Source: an uncultured Collinsella sp.
GTDB taxonomy: Bacteria > Actinomycetota > Coriobacteriia > Coriobacteriales > Coriobacteriaceae
Direction of reading: 5' to 3'
Assembly: GCA_900557455.1 (NCBI GenBank)
Contig: USSM01000004.1
Coordinates: 1-64,000 of the forward strand
DNA: 64,000 nt
How positions within the stretch are numbered: the first letter of the stretch is position 1; every line of letters begins with the position of its first letter. The notes below the pieces were generated by a model. That model did not search any database, was not told where the DNA came from, and saw nothing but the letters and a program-made list of their open reading frames with translations. The translations under genes and the position numbers were made by a program. Shown piece by piece: positions 33,277 through 42,087 of this stretch.

Positions 33277-34698
33277 ATGGGAGCATCGGTATCGGTCGCA
33301 CAGGGCGCGCCTCTTGATGCAGGCACCTACAAGGCAGACGAGGCAGCCGTCGAGCGCTTTTGCGAATTGCTGCGCATCCCCACCGTTTCGCGTGAGAACA
33401 TCGCCGAGCGCGACGATGAGCCCTTCAGCCAGTGGATTCCCACGCTTCAGCGACTTTATCCGCATTTCTTTAAAGTCGCCGAGCTCACACGCGTCGACGA
33501 CTTTGGCATGCTCCTGCGTTGGCCTGGCGCCGATTCCGCCTTGGACCCCATCGTCATGATGGCGCATCAGGACGTCGTGCCCGTCGAGGGCCAAGACTGG
33601 AAGCACGATCCCTTTGGAGCCGAGATCTTCGACGGCGAGATCTGGGCCCGCGGATCCCTCGACACCAAGTGCATCGTCTCGGCTTTCTTCGAGGCCGCCG
33701 AGCATTTGATTGCCCAGGGCTTCGTTCCCCCGCGCGATGTCTGGTTCTTCTCGAGCGATGGCGAGGAAATCGCCGCACCTACTGCAACCCATGCAGTGCA
33801 GTGGCTTCGCGAGCATAACATCCATCCCTACATGGTGCTCGATGAGGGTGGCGCCGTGGCAACCGACGCCCCGCTCGGCGTCACCGAACCCGTTGCCATG
33901 GTAGGCGTGTCCGAGAAGGGCCACGTCGACCTTACCGTCACGGCGCGCGCCGACGGCGGCCATGCCTCTACGCCTGCGGCAAACGATGCCTGCCGTCTTC
34001 TCTGCCGTGTATGCGAGACTATCTCGGCCAACCCCGGCAAGCCGCAGCTCACGCCCGCCGTCGAGGCCACACTGACCGAGTTGGGTGCCCGTAGCAGCGC
34101 GACGTATCAGGCAATCTTTGGCAACCTGTGGCTCACGCGCCCCGCGGTTACCAAGATCATGGCCGCCAGCCCCGAGACCTCGGCCATGCTGCGCACAACC
34201 TATGCGCTCACGCAGCTCGAAGGCTCCAACGCGCACAACGTGCTGCCACCGGTCGCTCGCGCCAATTTCAACGTGCGCATCGCTCCGTTCGAGACCATCG
34301 CCGATGCCGTTGAACGCGCTCGCAGGCTCGCCGCCCAGCAGTGCCGCGCCTCGGGCGTAAGCCCCGACCATGTCACCGTCGAAATCAACGAGGCGATCCC
34401 CTACACCGAGCCCGCGCCCATCTCGCCTTACGAAGACGATGCCGCCTTCAACTACATCCATCGCTGCGTGTCGGGTGTCTATCCCGAGGCCGGCTTTGCC
34501 CCCTACGTGCAGAACTCCTGCACCGACTCGCGCGAGTTCAACGAGATCTGCGATCGCGTCTACCGCTTCTGCGGCTTCATCTACTCGGGCGAGGCGCGCA
34601 AACTCATCCATGCCTCCAACGAACGCATCGGCGTCGACGTCTACAAGCGCGGTATCGAATTCTATGTGGCGTTTCTTTCCAACCTTGAACAACTGTAG
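33277..34698 (+). CDS. M20 family metallopeptidase (carboxypeptidase-like)
   Basis: A 473-aa zinc exopeptidase of the M20A type, similar in layout to ArgE/DapE and CPS1/PM20D1-like carboxypeptidases. Metal site: VMMAHQDVVPV (His, Asp), ARGSLDTKC (bridging Asp), SSDGEEIAAP (Glu pair, general base), and a distal His in the C-terminal part. A dimerisation lid domain lies near residues 205-350. GAAAGGAGTCCC precedes the ATG. In the operon it would release an amino acid or N-acyl amino acid for the oxidoreductase/AcnX enzymes; this is inference from position. Confidence 0.87.
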   Translation: MGASVSVAQGAPLDAGTYKADEAAVERFCELLRIPTVSRENIAERDDEPFSQWIPTLQRLYPHFFKVAELTRVDDFGMLLRWPGADSALDPIVMMAHQDVVPVEGQDWKHDPFGAEIFDGEIWARGSLDTKCIVSAFFEAAEHLIAQGFVPPRDVWFFSSDGEEIAAPTATHAVQWLREHNIHPYMVLDEGGAVATDAPLGVTEPVAMVGVSEKGHVDLTVTARADGGHASTPAANDACRLLCRVCETISANPGKPQLTPAVEATLTELGARSSATYQAIFGNLWLTRPAVTKIMAASPETSAMLRTTYALTQLEGSNAHNVLPPVARANFNVRIAPFETIADAVERARRLAAQQCRASGVSPDHVTVEINEAIPYTEPAPISPYEDDAAFNYIHRCVSGVYPEAGFAPYVQNSCTDSREFNEICDRVYRFCGFIYSGEARKLIHASNERIGVDVYKRGIEFYVAFLSNLEQL

Positions 34699-34749
34699 AA
34701 CGGGGGCCGATAGCACCCCTCCCCGCTTTTACCGACCAGGAGAACCAGC

Positions 34750-36069
34750 ATGACCCAACCAAATCTTAAGCGGGCGGCCCGGCTCGACACCAAGGCCGTC
34801 GCCCTCGCCTCCCTACCCTTTATGGGCATGATCAGCTTTTGGCAGGTCTACGACGGCATCGTTCCCAAGATGCTCACAGGGACCTTTGGCCTATCCAACT
34901 CGCTCACCGGCGCGATCATGGCCATCGATAATGTCTTTGGCCTGTTCCTGCTTCCGCTCTTTGGCATCCTCTCGGACCGCTGCGCAAGCAAACTCGGGCG
35001 TCGAACGCCCTTTATCTTGGGCGGCTCCGCGGTGGCAATGCTCTCCGTCCCGCTCATCGCGATCGCCAACAACATGGGCAGCCTACCTCTGCTCATTGGC
35101 GCGATTATCCTCACGCTTTTGGCAATATGCGCCTACCGCACCATGACGGTTGCCATTGTGGCAGATATTACGCCTCGCCCACTTCGAACCAAGGCGGACT
35201 CAATCGAAAAGATCGTCGGCTATGCGGGAACGGGTCTTATGCTCGTCGCCATCTCGGTCATGGTTCCCAAGGCCGACAAACCTGATTATCTTCCGCTCTT
35301 TATCTTGCAGGCCGCCTTTATCCTCGTGTCAGCCGTTGTCTACGGCATCTTTGTCCGTGAGCCCGCCCTCGTCGAAAAGATGCGCGAGAAATCGCTGTCA
35401 ATGGGCATCGACGAGGATCAGATTGACAAAGACGACTCCCCCGAGGCCGGCGGTAAGGAACGCGTTGCAGACACCGACGTGCGTCGCTCCATCATCATGC
35501 TGCTCGCCGCAACGTTTTTCTACTACATGAGCTATAACGCCATGACCACCAATATCAGCCGTTATGCCGATTTGTTCTATGGCATGGAGGGCGGTTCCTA
35601 TGCCATCATCAATATCGTGACGATTGCAGGCGCGCTGCTAAGCTACGTACCCCTGGCAAACCTTTCGCTCAAAATCGGCCGCAAAAAGGTCGCCCTGGGC
35701 ACCGCCGTCATCATGGTTTTGTGCCCCGCGCTTCTTTGGCTGGCACCCGGTTTCTCGCCCGTGTTGTACGGGGTCTTTTTGTTGATGGGCGTCGCGCTGG
35801 GCGGCGTGGACCTGTGCGTGTACACGATGATTCTGGAGTGCTGCAGCTCCCAAAGCGTGGGCCGCTACTCCGGTTACTACTACACCGTGAGCATGGCGGC
35901 TCAGGTGGCGACGCCGATTCTCTCCGGCATCGTTATGGACGTGGCGCCGTCGATGCTCTTCGCCTACATCACGGCAATGGGCATGATTATGACCGCGAGC
36001 ATTGCCGCCGCCAAGCACGGCGATGCCATCTTGATCGACGAGGTCGCTCGCCGCGAGGCAGCCGAGTAA
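34750..36069 (+). CDS. MFS transporter (SLC45/sucrose-like)
   Basis: A 439-aa 12-TM transporter. The loop after TM2 reads GILSDRCASKLGRRTPFI, as in glycoside/SLC45-type MFS symporters. A hydrophilic cytosolic loop (about 210-245) separates two six-helix halves. CCAGGAGAACC is just upstream. As the last gene of the 29088-36069 operon it probably imports the compound degraded by it. The sugar-symporter resemblance does not fix the substrate. Confidence 0.85.
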   Translation: MTQPNLKRAARLDTKAVALASLPFMGMISFWQVYDGIVPKMLTGTFGLSNSLTGAIMAIDNVFGLFLLPLFGILSDRCASKLGRRTPFILGGSAVAMLSVPLIAIANNMGSLPLLIGAIILTLLAICAYRTMTVAIVADITPRPLRTKADSIEKIVGYAGTGLMLVAISVMVPKADKPDYLPLFILQAAFILVSAVVYGIFVREPALVEKMREKSLSMGIDEDQIDKDDSPEAGGKERVADTDVRRSIIMLLAATFFYYMSYNAMTTNISRYADLFYGMEGGSYAIINIVTIAGALLSYVPLANLSLKIGRKKVALGTAVIMVLCPALLWLAPGFSPVLYGVFLLMGVALGGVDLCVYTMILECCSSQSVGRYSGYYYTVSMAAQVATPILSGIVMDVAPSMLFAYITAMGMIMTASIAAAKHGDAILIDEVARREAAE

Positions 36070-36092
36070 GAGACCGAATTAACTACCGTGCG

Positions 36093-36132
36093 AAAGGGGT
36101 CGGATGGGCAAAGCGCCCATCCGACCCCTTTT
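36093..36132. terminator. bidirectional terminator between MFS and small membrane gene
   Basis: AAGGGGTCGGATGGGC pairs perfectly with GCCCATCCGACCCCTT around AAAGC, with TTTTTCG following on the plus strand and AAAG-rich flank on the other. Serves the MFS operon and probably the 36163-37676 pair. Confidence 0.88.
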
Positions 36133-36162
36133 TCGTTTCATCCTCAAGAAGCTTGTCGAAGC

Positions 36163-36486
36163 CTACCCCACCGTGACGGATTCCCCAGTAAAGGTGCTGA
36201 TGAGCAGCAGGATAAAGAACGCCAAGTAACCGATGCTCAGCGGGTACGCAATAATCAGGAAGACGGCCCAGCCGACATTGGTGTTACCGTCGGCACGGCG
36301 TTGCTCGCGATTGCGGCAGAGCCAAATCGTCACGCCAATGGCCACAATCAACAGCACAAGTGCCGCTGCCGCCAGTCCAGCAAGCACAAACATCACGCCA
36401 ATGCTCACAGCAATAACCGGGAGCAGCAGCAAGCCGCACCCGCACCCACCAGGACTATACACGGCAGACTGCCGGCGTCGTTCCAT
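36163..36486 (-). CDS. small membrane protein, unknown
   Basis: A 107-aa protein with a basic N-terminus (MERRRQ), a CGCG segment, two strongly hydrophobic stretches (about 18-55) and another near 75-100, so three TM helices are likely. GGAG lies 5 bases before ATG 36486. It starts 2 bases after the stop of the M20D gene, which means coupling. I do not recognise a family; DUF-type membrane proteins of this size are common. Confidence 0.65.
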   Translation of the reverse strand: MERRRQSAVYSPGGCGCGLLLLPVIAVSIGVMFVLAGLAAAALVLLIVAIGVTIWLCRNREQRRADGNTNVGWAVFLIIAYPLSIGYLAFFILLLISTFTGESVTVG

Positions 36487-36488
36487 CG

Positions 36489-37676
36489 TCACTCCAAGTC
36501 AAGCAATCGTTTGTAGACATCGAGGCCTTTAAGCAAGATTTCCTCGTCAAAGAGCATGGTATCAGTGTGAAGGGCACTCTTCGCATAAGCTGGGCAGCCG
36601 TCTGCGTCGATCGGGTTTTCTTGCGCCTCCGGCACGCCCGTGCCCAGCAAGAAGAACACGCCCGGCAGATAGCGCTGATAGAAAGCGAAGTCCTCGGCAA
36701 TCAGCAAAGGCTCATCCACGAGCTGCAGCTCGGGCAAGGCAGGCGCGACATTGGCAAATAGCTCGGGGTCGTTATCGACCGGTGGATAGCCCTCGGCAAA
36801 GTCGAGATCGTACGTGCAGCCCGTTGCAGCGCATGCCTCATCAAGCACGCGGTGCACGCCCTCGCGTGCACGGTCGAACATGTCGTCTGTAAACACACGC
36901 AGGCTGCCGGCCACATGGGCCTCCCCCGCCACCGCATTGCAAACGGTACCGGCCTGCAGCAGACCAAACTTGCCGATACAGGGCTCGTCGGTGCCCAGCT
37001 CGTCCATCAGCACGCGCTCGGCAACCAAAAACTTCGCTGCCGCCAACGCGGCATCGTGCGACTCCTCAACCGGCACACCATAGGTCTTAGCAATATGGAT
37101 GCTCGTACCGTGAATATGGATGTGCGTCTCACTCGAACGCGCCAGCAGCGGACCGGAACAACTCGCCAACGTGCCGGCAGGCAGATCGGGCCACACATGG
37201 AAGCCAAAAATTCGGTCGACCCCGTAGCGCTCGAACACGCCGCTCTCGCGCACCGTCTTGGCACCACCGGTCGTTTCCTCGGCCGGCTGAAACACAAAGA
37301 GCACATTGCGCCTCATGGCGCCCGGCTGCTCGCGAATCGTACGGTCGACATACGTCGCGGCGGCAAGTGCCATAGCCATGTGTCCGTCATGTCCGCAAGC
37401 GTGCATCTTGCCGGGATGGATCGAGGCAAAGGCCGCTCCCGTCGCCTCCGCGATGGGCAGCGCATCCATATCGGCGCGAATCGCCGTGGCACGCGCGGCA
37501 CCAACGCCAGCGTCGAAGAAAGCGCAGACGCAGCTGGGACACGGATGGGTCACCTCGCAAGCGAGCGGCGCCAACACGCCCTCGATATAGGCGATAGTCT
37601 GCGGAAGATCGAAATCGAGCTCCGGAATGCGATGGAGATCGCGGCGATAGCGACGGAGTTCTTGGAGCTCGGTCAT
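36489..37676 (-). CDS. M20D family amidohydrolase (candidate N-acetyl-diaminopimelate deacetylase)
   Basis: A 395-aa metal-dependent deacylase of the M20D/HipO-like group. Metal ligands are in MHACGHDGHMA (Cys and His) and FQPAEETTGGAK (Glu pair). This group includes N-acetyl-LL-diaminopimelate deacetylase and also hippurate and IAA-amino acid hydrolases. It is divergent from lysA-dapA-dapB-dapH, and dapH makes an N-acetylated intermediate that needs a deacetylase, so a role in lysine/DAP synthesis is likely but unproven. GAAAGGA precedes ATG 37676; the frame is open upstream. Confidence 0.82.
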   Translation of the reverse strand: MTELQELRRYRRDLHRIPELDFDLPQTIAYIEGVLAPLACEVTHPCPSCVCAFFDAGVGAARATAIRADMDALPIAEATGAAFASIHPGKMHACGHDGHMAMALAAATYVDRTIREQPGAMRRNVLFVFQPAEETTGGAKTVRESGVFERYGVDRIFGFHVWPDLPAGTLASCSGPLLARSSETHIHIHGTSIHIAKTYGVPVEESHDAALAAAKFLVAERVLMDELGTDEPCIGKFGLLQAGTVCNAVAGEAHVAGSLRVFTDDMFDRAREGVHRVLDEACAATGCTYDLDFAEGYPPVDNDPELFANVAPALPELQLVDEPLLIAEDFAFYQRYLPGVFFLLGTGVPEAQENPIDADGCPAYAKSALHTDTMLFDEEILLKGLDVYKRLLDLE

Positions 37677-37825
37677 AAAGGATCCTTTCATGGGGCATTT
37701 CCATTCACACAATATTGTGATGCAAAATTGTGACGCCCTTGTTTCCAGCATATCCCTGCATTTTTCAAACGTTATATACGAATACTCTTGTTTGGTAAAG
37801 TGCAACGTGGTAGGGTCGTTACCAC

Positions 37826-37986
37826 TTGATAGAGGCGCGGGCACGAAGAACCGCGGGCGAGCCGGCAGGCTTTGACCCCGTGGGGAGGCGAAACCCGCCG
37901 AACTGGGTTTTTCGGGCACGAACAACCTGGTGGGCCTGCGGGAAACACCCACAGGACTGTCTGCAGCAATGCGGGAGCGCTATCCG
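37826..37986 (+). ncRNA. lysine riboswitch (L box)
   Basis: The conserved lysine-aptamer blocks are in order: GATAGAGGCGCGG (37828), ACGAAGAACCGCG, GGGGAGGCGAAACCCGCCGAAC (37887-37908 region), ACAGGACTGTCTGCAGCAATG and GGGAGCGCTATC (37973-37984). The closing P1 helix is GATAG with CTATC. It is 70 bases upstream of lysA. Lysine binding should lower expression of the lysine operon. The last arm (37979-37989) can pair instead with 38031-38041 next to the lysA ribosome binding site, a possible expression platform. Confidence 0.93.
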
Positions 37987-38055
37987 GACATTGGGTCCAC
38001 GCTATGCGGATTCGATGCGCAGATGGCGCCGTCTGGATAGCGAGGTTTACGGGAC

Positions 38056-40365
38056 ATGGCATTGACCCCCAACGAGGCGTATGCGGCCAAGCAGCCGTTT
38101 GTGGACAAGGAGACGCTCGAGCATATCGTCGAGCAGTTCCCCACGCCGTTTCATCTATACGACGAGGCGGGCATCCGCCGCAACATGCAAGAGGTGCGCG
38201 ACGCCTTCGCATGGAACCCGAGCTTTAAGGAATACTTTGCCGTCAAGGCCAATCCCAACCCGGCGCTCATCTCCATTCTCAACGAATACGGCTGCGGCTG
38301 CGATTGCTCGAGCTATACCGAGCTCATGATCGCCCGCTCGCTGGGTATCACGGGACACGACATCATGTTCTCGTCCAACGACACGCCAGCTGCCGACTTT
38401 GAGCTCGCCGAGAAGTTGGGCGCCATCGTCAACTTTGACGACATCAGCCACATCGAGTTCTTTGAGCGCGTTGCGGGGCCCATCCCCAAGACGATCAGCT
38501 GCCGCTTTAATCCGGGCGGCCTGTTCCAGCTCTCCAACGGCATCATGGATAACCCCGGCGACTCCAAGTACGGCATGACCACCGAGCAGCTCTTCGAGGC
38601 GTTCCGCATGCTCAAGGCCAAGGGCGCCGAGGACTTTGGCATCCACGCATTCCTTGCCAGCAACACCGTCACCAACGACTACTACCCCAAGCTCGCGCGC
38701 ATCCTCTTTGAGCTTGCCGTGCGCCTGGAGCGCGAGACCGGTGCACATGTCGCCTTCATCAATCTGTCCGGCGGCGTCGGCATCCCCTATCTGCCCGAGC
38801 AGCAGGCCAACGACATTCACGCCATCGGCGAGGGGGTGCACGCGGCCTACGACGAAATCCTGGTTCCCGCCGGTATGGGCGATGTGGCCATCTGCACCGA
38901 GATGGGCCGCTTTATGATGGGGCCCTACGGCTGCCTGGTCACCAAGGCTATCCACGAAAAGCAGATCTACAAGGACTATATCGGTGTCGACGCAAGCGCC
39001 GTCGATCTGATCCGTCCTGCCATGTACGGCGCCTACCACCACATTACGGTAATGGGTCAGCCGGGTGGCGACGACAAGACCACAGCGCCCGTCACGGACA
39101 CCTACGACATCACGGGCAACCTATGCGAGAACAACGACAAGTTCGCCATCGATCGCGAACTGCCGCATATCGACATGGGCGACCTGCTTGTGATTCACGA
39201 TACCGGCGCGCATGGCTACTCCATGGGCTACAACTACAACGGCCGGCTGCGCTCCGCCGAGGTCCTGCTGCGTCCCGATGGCTCGGCCGACCTCATCCGC
39301 CGTGCCGAGCGCCCGGGCGATTATTTTGCCACGCTCGACGTGCTGCCGAGCGGCCGAGAGCTGCTGGCCAAGTCGCGCGCCGAAAGTGCCCGCCGTCGTG
39401 CCCAAGACGAGCGCCTGGCAGTCGCCGCCCAATGGAACAAACGCATCCAGATTGCGGCCGCGAAGGAGAAGAACATGGACATCCGCAATCTTGAGGGCTC
39501 AATCGTCGCCCTCGTCACGCCGTTTAAAAAGGACGGCAGTGTCGACTTTGACGCGCTCGAGCACCTTATCGATTTCCACCTGCAAAACGGCACCGACGCC
39601 ATCCTCACCCTGGGCACCACTGGCGAGAGCGCCACGATGACCGACGACGAGGACAACTCCGTTGTCGCCGCCGTGGTCAAGCAAGTTGCAGGACGCGTCC
39701 CCGTCATCGCCGGCTCGGGCTCCAACTCCACGCAAACCATGCTCACCAAGTCGCTCACCTACCAAGGCCTGGGCGCCGACGGTCTGCTGCTCATTACCCC
39801 CTACTACAACAAGTCCAATGAAGAGGGTATCTATCAGCACTTTAAGACCGTCGCCGATGCCGTGGACATCCCCTGCATCCTGTACAACATTCCCGGCCGC
39901 TGCGGCTGCGGCATCAGCGAGCGCAACGTAGAGCGCTTGGCCGCGCACCCCAACATCATGGGTATTAAGGAGGCCTCGGGCAACGTCGCCTACGCGGCCA
40001 AGATCGCCCACCTGCTGTCCGACGACTTCCGCATGTACTCGGGCGAGGACGCACTTACCGTGCCGCTCATGAGCCTGGGCGCTTCGGGCACCATCAGTGT
40101 ATGGGCTGACGTTCAGCCGCAGCTCGTGCATGACATGTGCCGCGCCTATTTGGACGGTGACGTGGCGCGCGCCCGCGATATCCAGATTGCCGGCCAGCCG
40201 CTCATCAATGCCCTCTTTAGCGAGGTCAACCCCATCCCCGTCAAGGAAGCGCTCGCTCAGATGGGTATGATCGAGGCAAACTACCGCATGCCGCTATGCC
40301 CCATGGCAGACGACACGCGCGCTGCACTTACCGATGCTCTGAAGGGAGCTGGTCTGCTTGATTAA
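38056..40365 (+). CDS. LysA-DapA fusion: diaminopimelate decarboxylase + 4-hydroxy-tetrahydrodipicolinate synthase
   Basis: One 769-aa frame with no stop between the two enzymes. Residues 1-435 are PLP-dependent diaminopimelate decarboxylase (YFAVKANPNP lysine about 63; NLCENNDKFA active-site Cys). Residues 436-473 are a charged linker (SRAESARRRAQDERLAV). Residues 474-769 are DapA: TLGTTGESATM, LYNIPGRCG (Tyr) and MGIKEASGN (Schiff-base Lys). The linker ends with AAGGAGAAGAAC before ATG 39475, so free DapA may also be made from an internal start. Controlled by the lysine riboswitch upstream. Joining the first and last steps of the lysine branch in one chain is unusual. Confidence 0.9.
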   Translation: MALTPNEAYAAKQPFVDKETLEHIVEQFPTPFHLYDEAGIRRNMQEVRDAFAWNPSFKEYFAVKANPNPALISILNEYGCGCDCSSYTELMIARSLGITGHDIMFSSNDTPAADFELAEKLGAIVNFDDISHIEFFERVAGPIPKTISCRFNPGGLFQLSNGIMDNPGDSKYGMTTEQLFEAFRMLKAKGAEDFGIHAFLASNTVTNDYYPKLARILFELAVRLERETGAHVAFINLSGGVGIPYLPEQQANDIHAIGEGVHAAYDEILVPAGMGDVAICTEMGRFMMGPYGCLVTKAIHEKQIYKDYIGVDASAVDLIRPAMYGAYHHITVMGQPGGDDKTTAPVTDTYDITGNLCENNDKFAIDRELPHIDMGDLLVIHDTGAHGYSMGYNYNGRLRSAEVLLRPDGSADLIRRAERPGDYFATLDVLPSGRELLAKSRAESARRRAQDERLAVAAQWNKRIQIAAAKEKNMDIRNLEGSIVALVTPFKKDGSVDFDALEHLIDFHLQNGTDAILTLGTTGESATMTDDEDNSVVAAVVKQVAGRVPVIAGSGSNSTQTMLTKSLTYQGLGADGLLLITPYYNKSNEEGIYQHFKTVADAVDIPCILYNIPGRCGCGISERNVERLAAHPNIMGIKEASGNVAYAAKIAHLLSDDFRMYSGEDALTVPLMSLGASGTISVWADVQPQLVHDMCRAYLDGDVARARDIQIAGQPLINALFSEVNPIPVKEALAQMGMIEANYRMPLCPMADDTRAALTDALKGAGLLD

Positions 40366-41098
40366 GACCGTCATTATGGGAACGGGCCGCATGGGCTCGC
40401 TCATTCGCACTACCGCCGAGGGCATTGTCGACGCCGCCGGAGAGCCCGTTTTCGACATCGTCGCCCAGATTGGCTTCGACTTGTCCGAGCTCGAGAACGC
40501 CCCGGCAGCCGACGTCATCATCGACTTCTCAAACGTCGTGACCTTCGATACCGTCGTCGCCTATGTCGAGCGCACGGGTGCGGCGTTGGTCTCGGGCACC
40601 ACAGGCTATACGCCCGAGCAGATGGATCGCCTGCGCGAGCTGGGTCAGAACGCCCGCGTCATGCACTCCGGCAATTACTCCATCGGCATCGCAGCCCTGC
40701 GCCATCTGGTAGCGCAGGCCACACGCGAGCTGCCCGGCTTTGACTGCGAAATCGTCGAGACGCACCACAACCAAAAGGTTGACGCCCCCAGCGGCACTGC
40801 CAAGTTGTTGCTCGACGCCGTCGTCGAAGCTGAGCCCGAGGCAGGCTACCACCCCGTCTATGGCCGCGAGGGCATGTGCGGAGCGCGCGACCCCAAGGAG
40901 ATCGGCATGCACTCGCTGCGCGGTGGCACTGTCGCCGGCGTCCACGAAGTGAGTTTCTTTGGCCAGGATGAGGAGGTCACGCTCGCGCACCGCGCCACGA
41001 GCCGTCAGATCTTCGTCAACGGCGCCCTGGCAGCCGCGCAGAAGCTCGTCACCCGCGAGCCTGGCTTCTATACGTTCGACCAGGTCATGTTTGCCTAA
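40358..41098 (+). CDS. dapB: 4-hydroxy-tetrahydrodipicolinate reductase
   Basis: A 246-aa NAD(P)H reductase, the second step of the DAP/lysine branch. The dinucleotide motif is MGTGRMG near the N-terminus and the catalytic motif is ETHHNQKVDAPSGTA. Start codon TTG at 40358 overlaps the dapA stop by 8 bases and has GAAGGGAG 9 bases upstream, so translation is coupled. Length is typical. Confidence 0.95.
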   Translation: MIKTVIMGTGRMGSLIRTTAEGIVDAAGEPVFDIVAQIGFDLSELENAPAADVIIDFSNVVTFDTVVAYVERTGAALVSGTTGYTPEQMDRLRELGQNARVMHSGNYSIGIAALRHLVAQATRELPGFDCEIVETHHNQKVDAPSGTAKLLLDAVVEAEPEAGYHPVYGREGMCGARDPKEIGMHSLRGGTVAGVHEVSFFGQDEEVTLAHRATSRQIFVNGALAAAQKLVTREPGFYTFDQVMFA

Positions 41099-41137
41099 CC
41101 AGGTATCAACCGGATCCACCCAAAGGAGAGACAGCAA

Positions 41138-41857
41138 ATGAGCAACGCAGCCGAGATGGATGCACAGGAGATTATCAACTACATCGCCACCGCGCCCAAA
41201 AAGACGCCCGTCAAGCTGTACGTGCGCGAGAAGCCGGGCATGAAGGTCCAGTGGGGCAATGCACACGTCTACGGTGGTCGTCGTGGCAAGACCGTCTTTG
41301 GCGACTGGGATGAGCTCAAGGCCATCCTCGATGCCAATGCCGACTCCATCGACTACTACGACGTCGAGAATGACTGCCGCAACTCCGCCGTCCCTATGCT
41401 CGACCTTAAGGGCATCAACGCCCGCATTGAGCCGGGCGCGATCATCCGCGACCGCGTCGAGATTGGCGATCGCGCCGTCATCATGATGGGCGCCATCATC
41501 AACATCGGCTCCGTCATTGGTGAAGGCTCCATGATCGACATGGGCGCCGTGCTGGGCGGCCGCGCCACCGTGGGCAAGAACTGCCACATCGGCGCCGGCA
41601 CCGTGCTGGCAGGCGTCGTGGAGCCCGCGAGCGCCACGCCCGTCATCATCGAGGACGACGTCATGATCGGCGCTAATGCTGTGGTCCTGGAGGGCGTGCG
41701 CGTGGGCAAGGGTGCTGTCGTTGCCGCCGGCGCCGTGTGCGTCGAGGACGTCCCCGCCGGCGCCGTCGTGGCCGGTGTCCCCGCCCGCGTCATCAAGATG
41801 CGCGACGAGAAGACCGACAGCAAGACCGGCCTGGAAGAGGGCCTGCGCCAGCTTTAA
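41138..41857 (+). CDS. dapH: tetrahydrodipicolinate N-acetyltransferase
   Basis: A 239-aa acyltransferase. An N-terminal helical domain ([21 protein letters not shown]) precedes a left-handed beta-helix of hexapeptide repeats ([24 protein letters not shown]...) with a CoA-binding loop. This is the DapH/YkuQ type that uses acetyl-CoA, not the succinyl-CoA DapD. It implies the acetylase variant of the DAP pathway, which needs an aminotransferase and an N-acetyl-DAP deacetylase; candidates are at 46419-47582 and 36489-37676. Last gene of the riboswitch operon; a structured repeat follows the stop. Confidence 0.93.
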   Translation: MSNAAEMDAQEIINYIATAPKKTPVKLYVREKPGMKVQWGNAHVYGGRRGKTVFGDWDELKAILDANADSIDYYDVENDCRNSAVPMLDLKGINARIEPGAIIRDRVEIGDRAVIMMGAIINIGSVIGEGSMIDMGAVLGGRATVGKNCHIGAGTVLAGVVEPASATPVIIEDDVMIGANAVVLEGVRVGKGAVVAAGAVCVEDVPAGAVVAGVPARVIKMRDEKTDSKTGLEEGLRQL

Positions 41858-41859
41858 TA

Positions 41860-42007
41860 GTTACGGCGTTTTACCAAACGCCGTAACGACCCGACGCTGC
41901 AAACGCCCCTAGGCGGCAATCTGACGTTCAATCGTCGGGCATGACCAGAAGGTCAATGCCCTCCTCTTTCGCGTCACCTTGCTCGCCTAGGGGCGTTTTC
42001 GCTGACG
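41860..42007 (+). repeat. structured repeat family I, copy 2 (after dapH)
   Basis: A 148-base element starting 2 bases after the dapH stop. Accessory hairpin GTTACGGCGTTT/AAACGCCGTAAC (41860-41886), outer stem 41901-41915/41984-41998 (15 bp, perfect), then the conserved core GGCAATCTGACGTTCAATCG and CTCTTTCGCGTCACC around a hairpin GGGCATGACC/GGTCAATGCCC (41937-41961). Same length and loop sequences as copy 1 at 14562-14709, with all four stems changed in a compensating way. Confidence 0.85.
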
Positions 42008-42054
42008 TATGCTCAACCTACGGCGCAATGTCGGCAACCAAGCCGAAAACAAAA

Positions 42055-42085
42055 AAGGCCGAAGCACCATCGGAACTTCGGCCTT
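42055..42085 (-). terminator. toxin-antitoxin operon terminator
   Basis: AAGGCCGAAG/CTTCGGCCTT, perfect 10 bp, followed on the minus strand by TTTTGTTTTC. It begins 3 bases after the toxin stop. Confidence 0.82.
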
Positions 42086-42087
42086 CC

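Noticed and set aside
37690..37725. CACAATATTGTG palindrome and ATTGTGA repeats as a defined operator between the M20D gene and the lysine operon
   Set aside because: Suggestive, but short AT-rich palindromes are common and no regulator could be linked to it; left out of the feature list.
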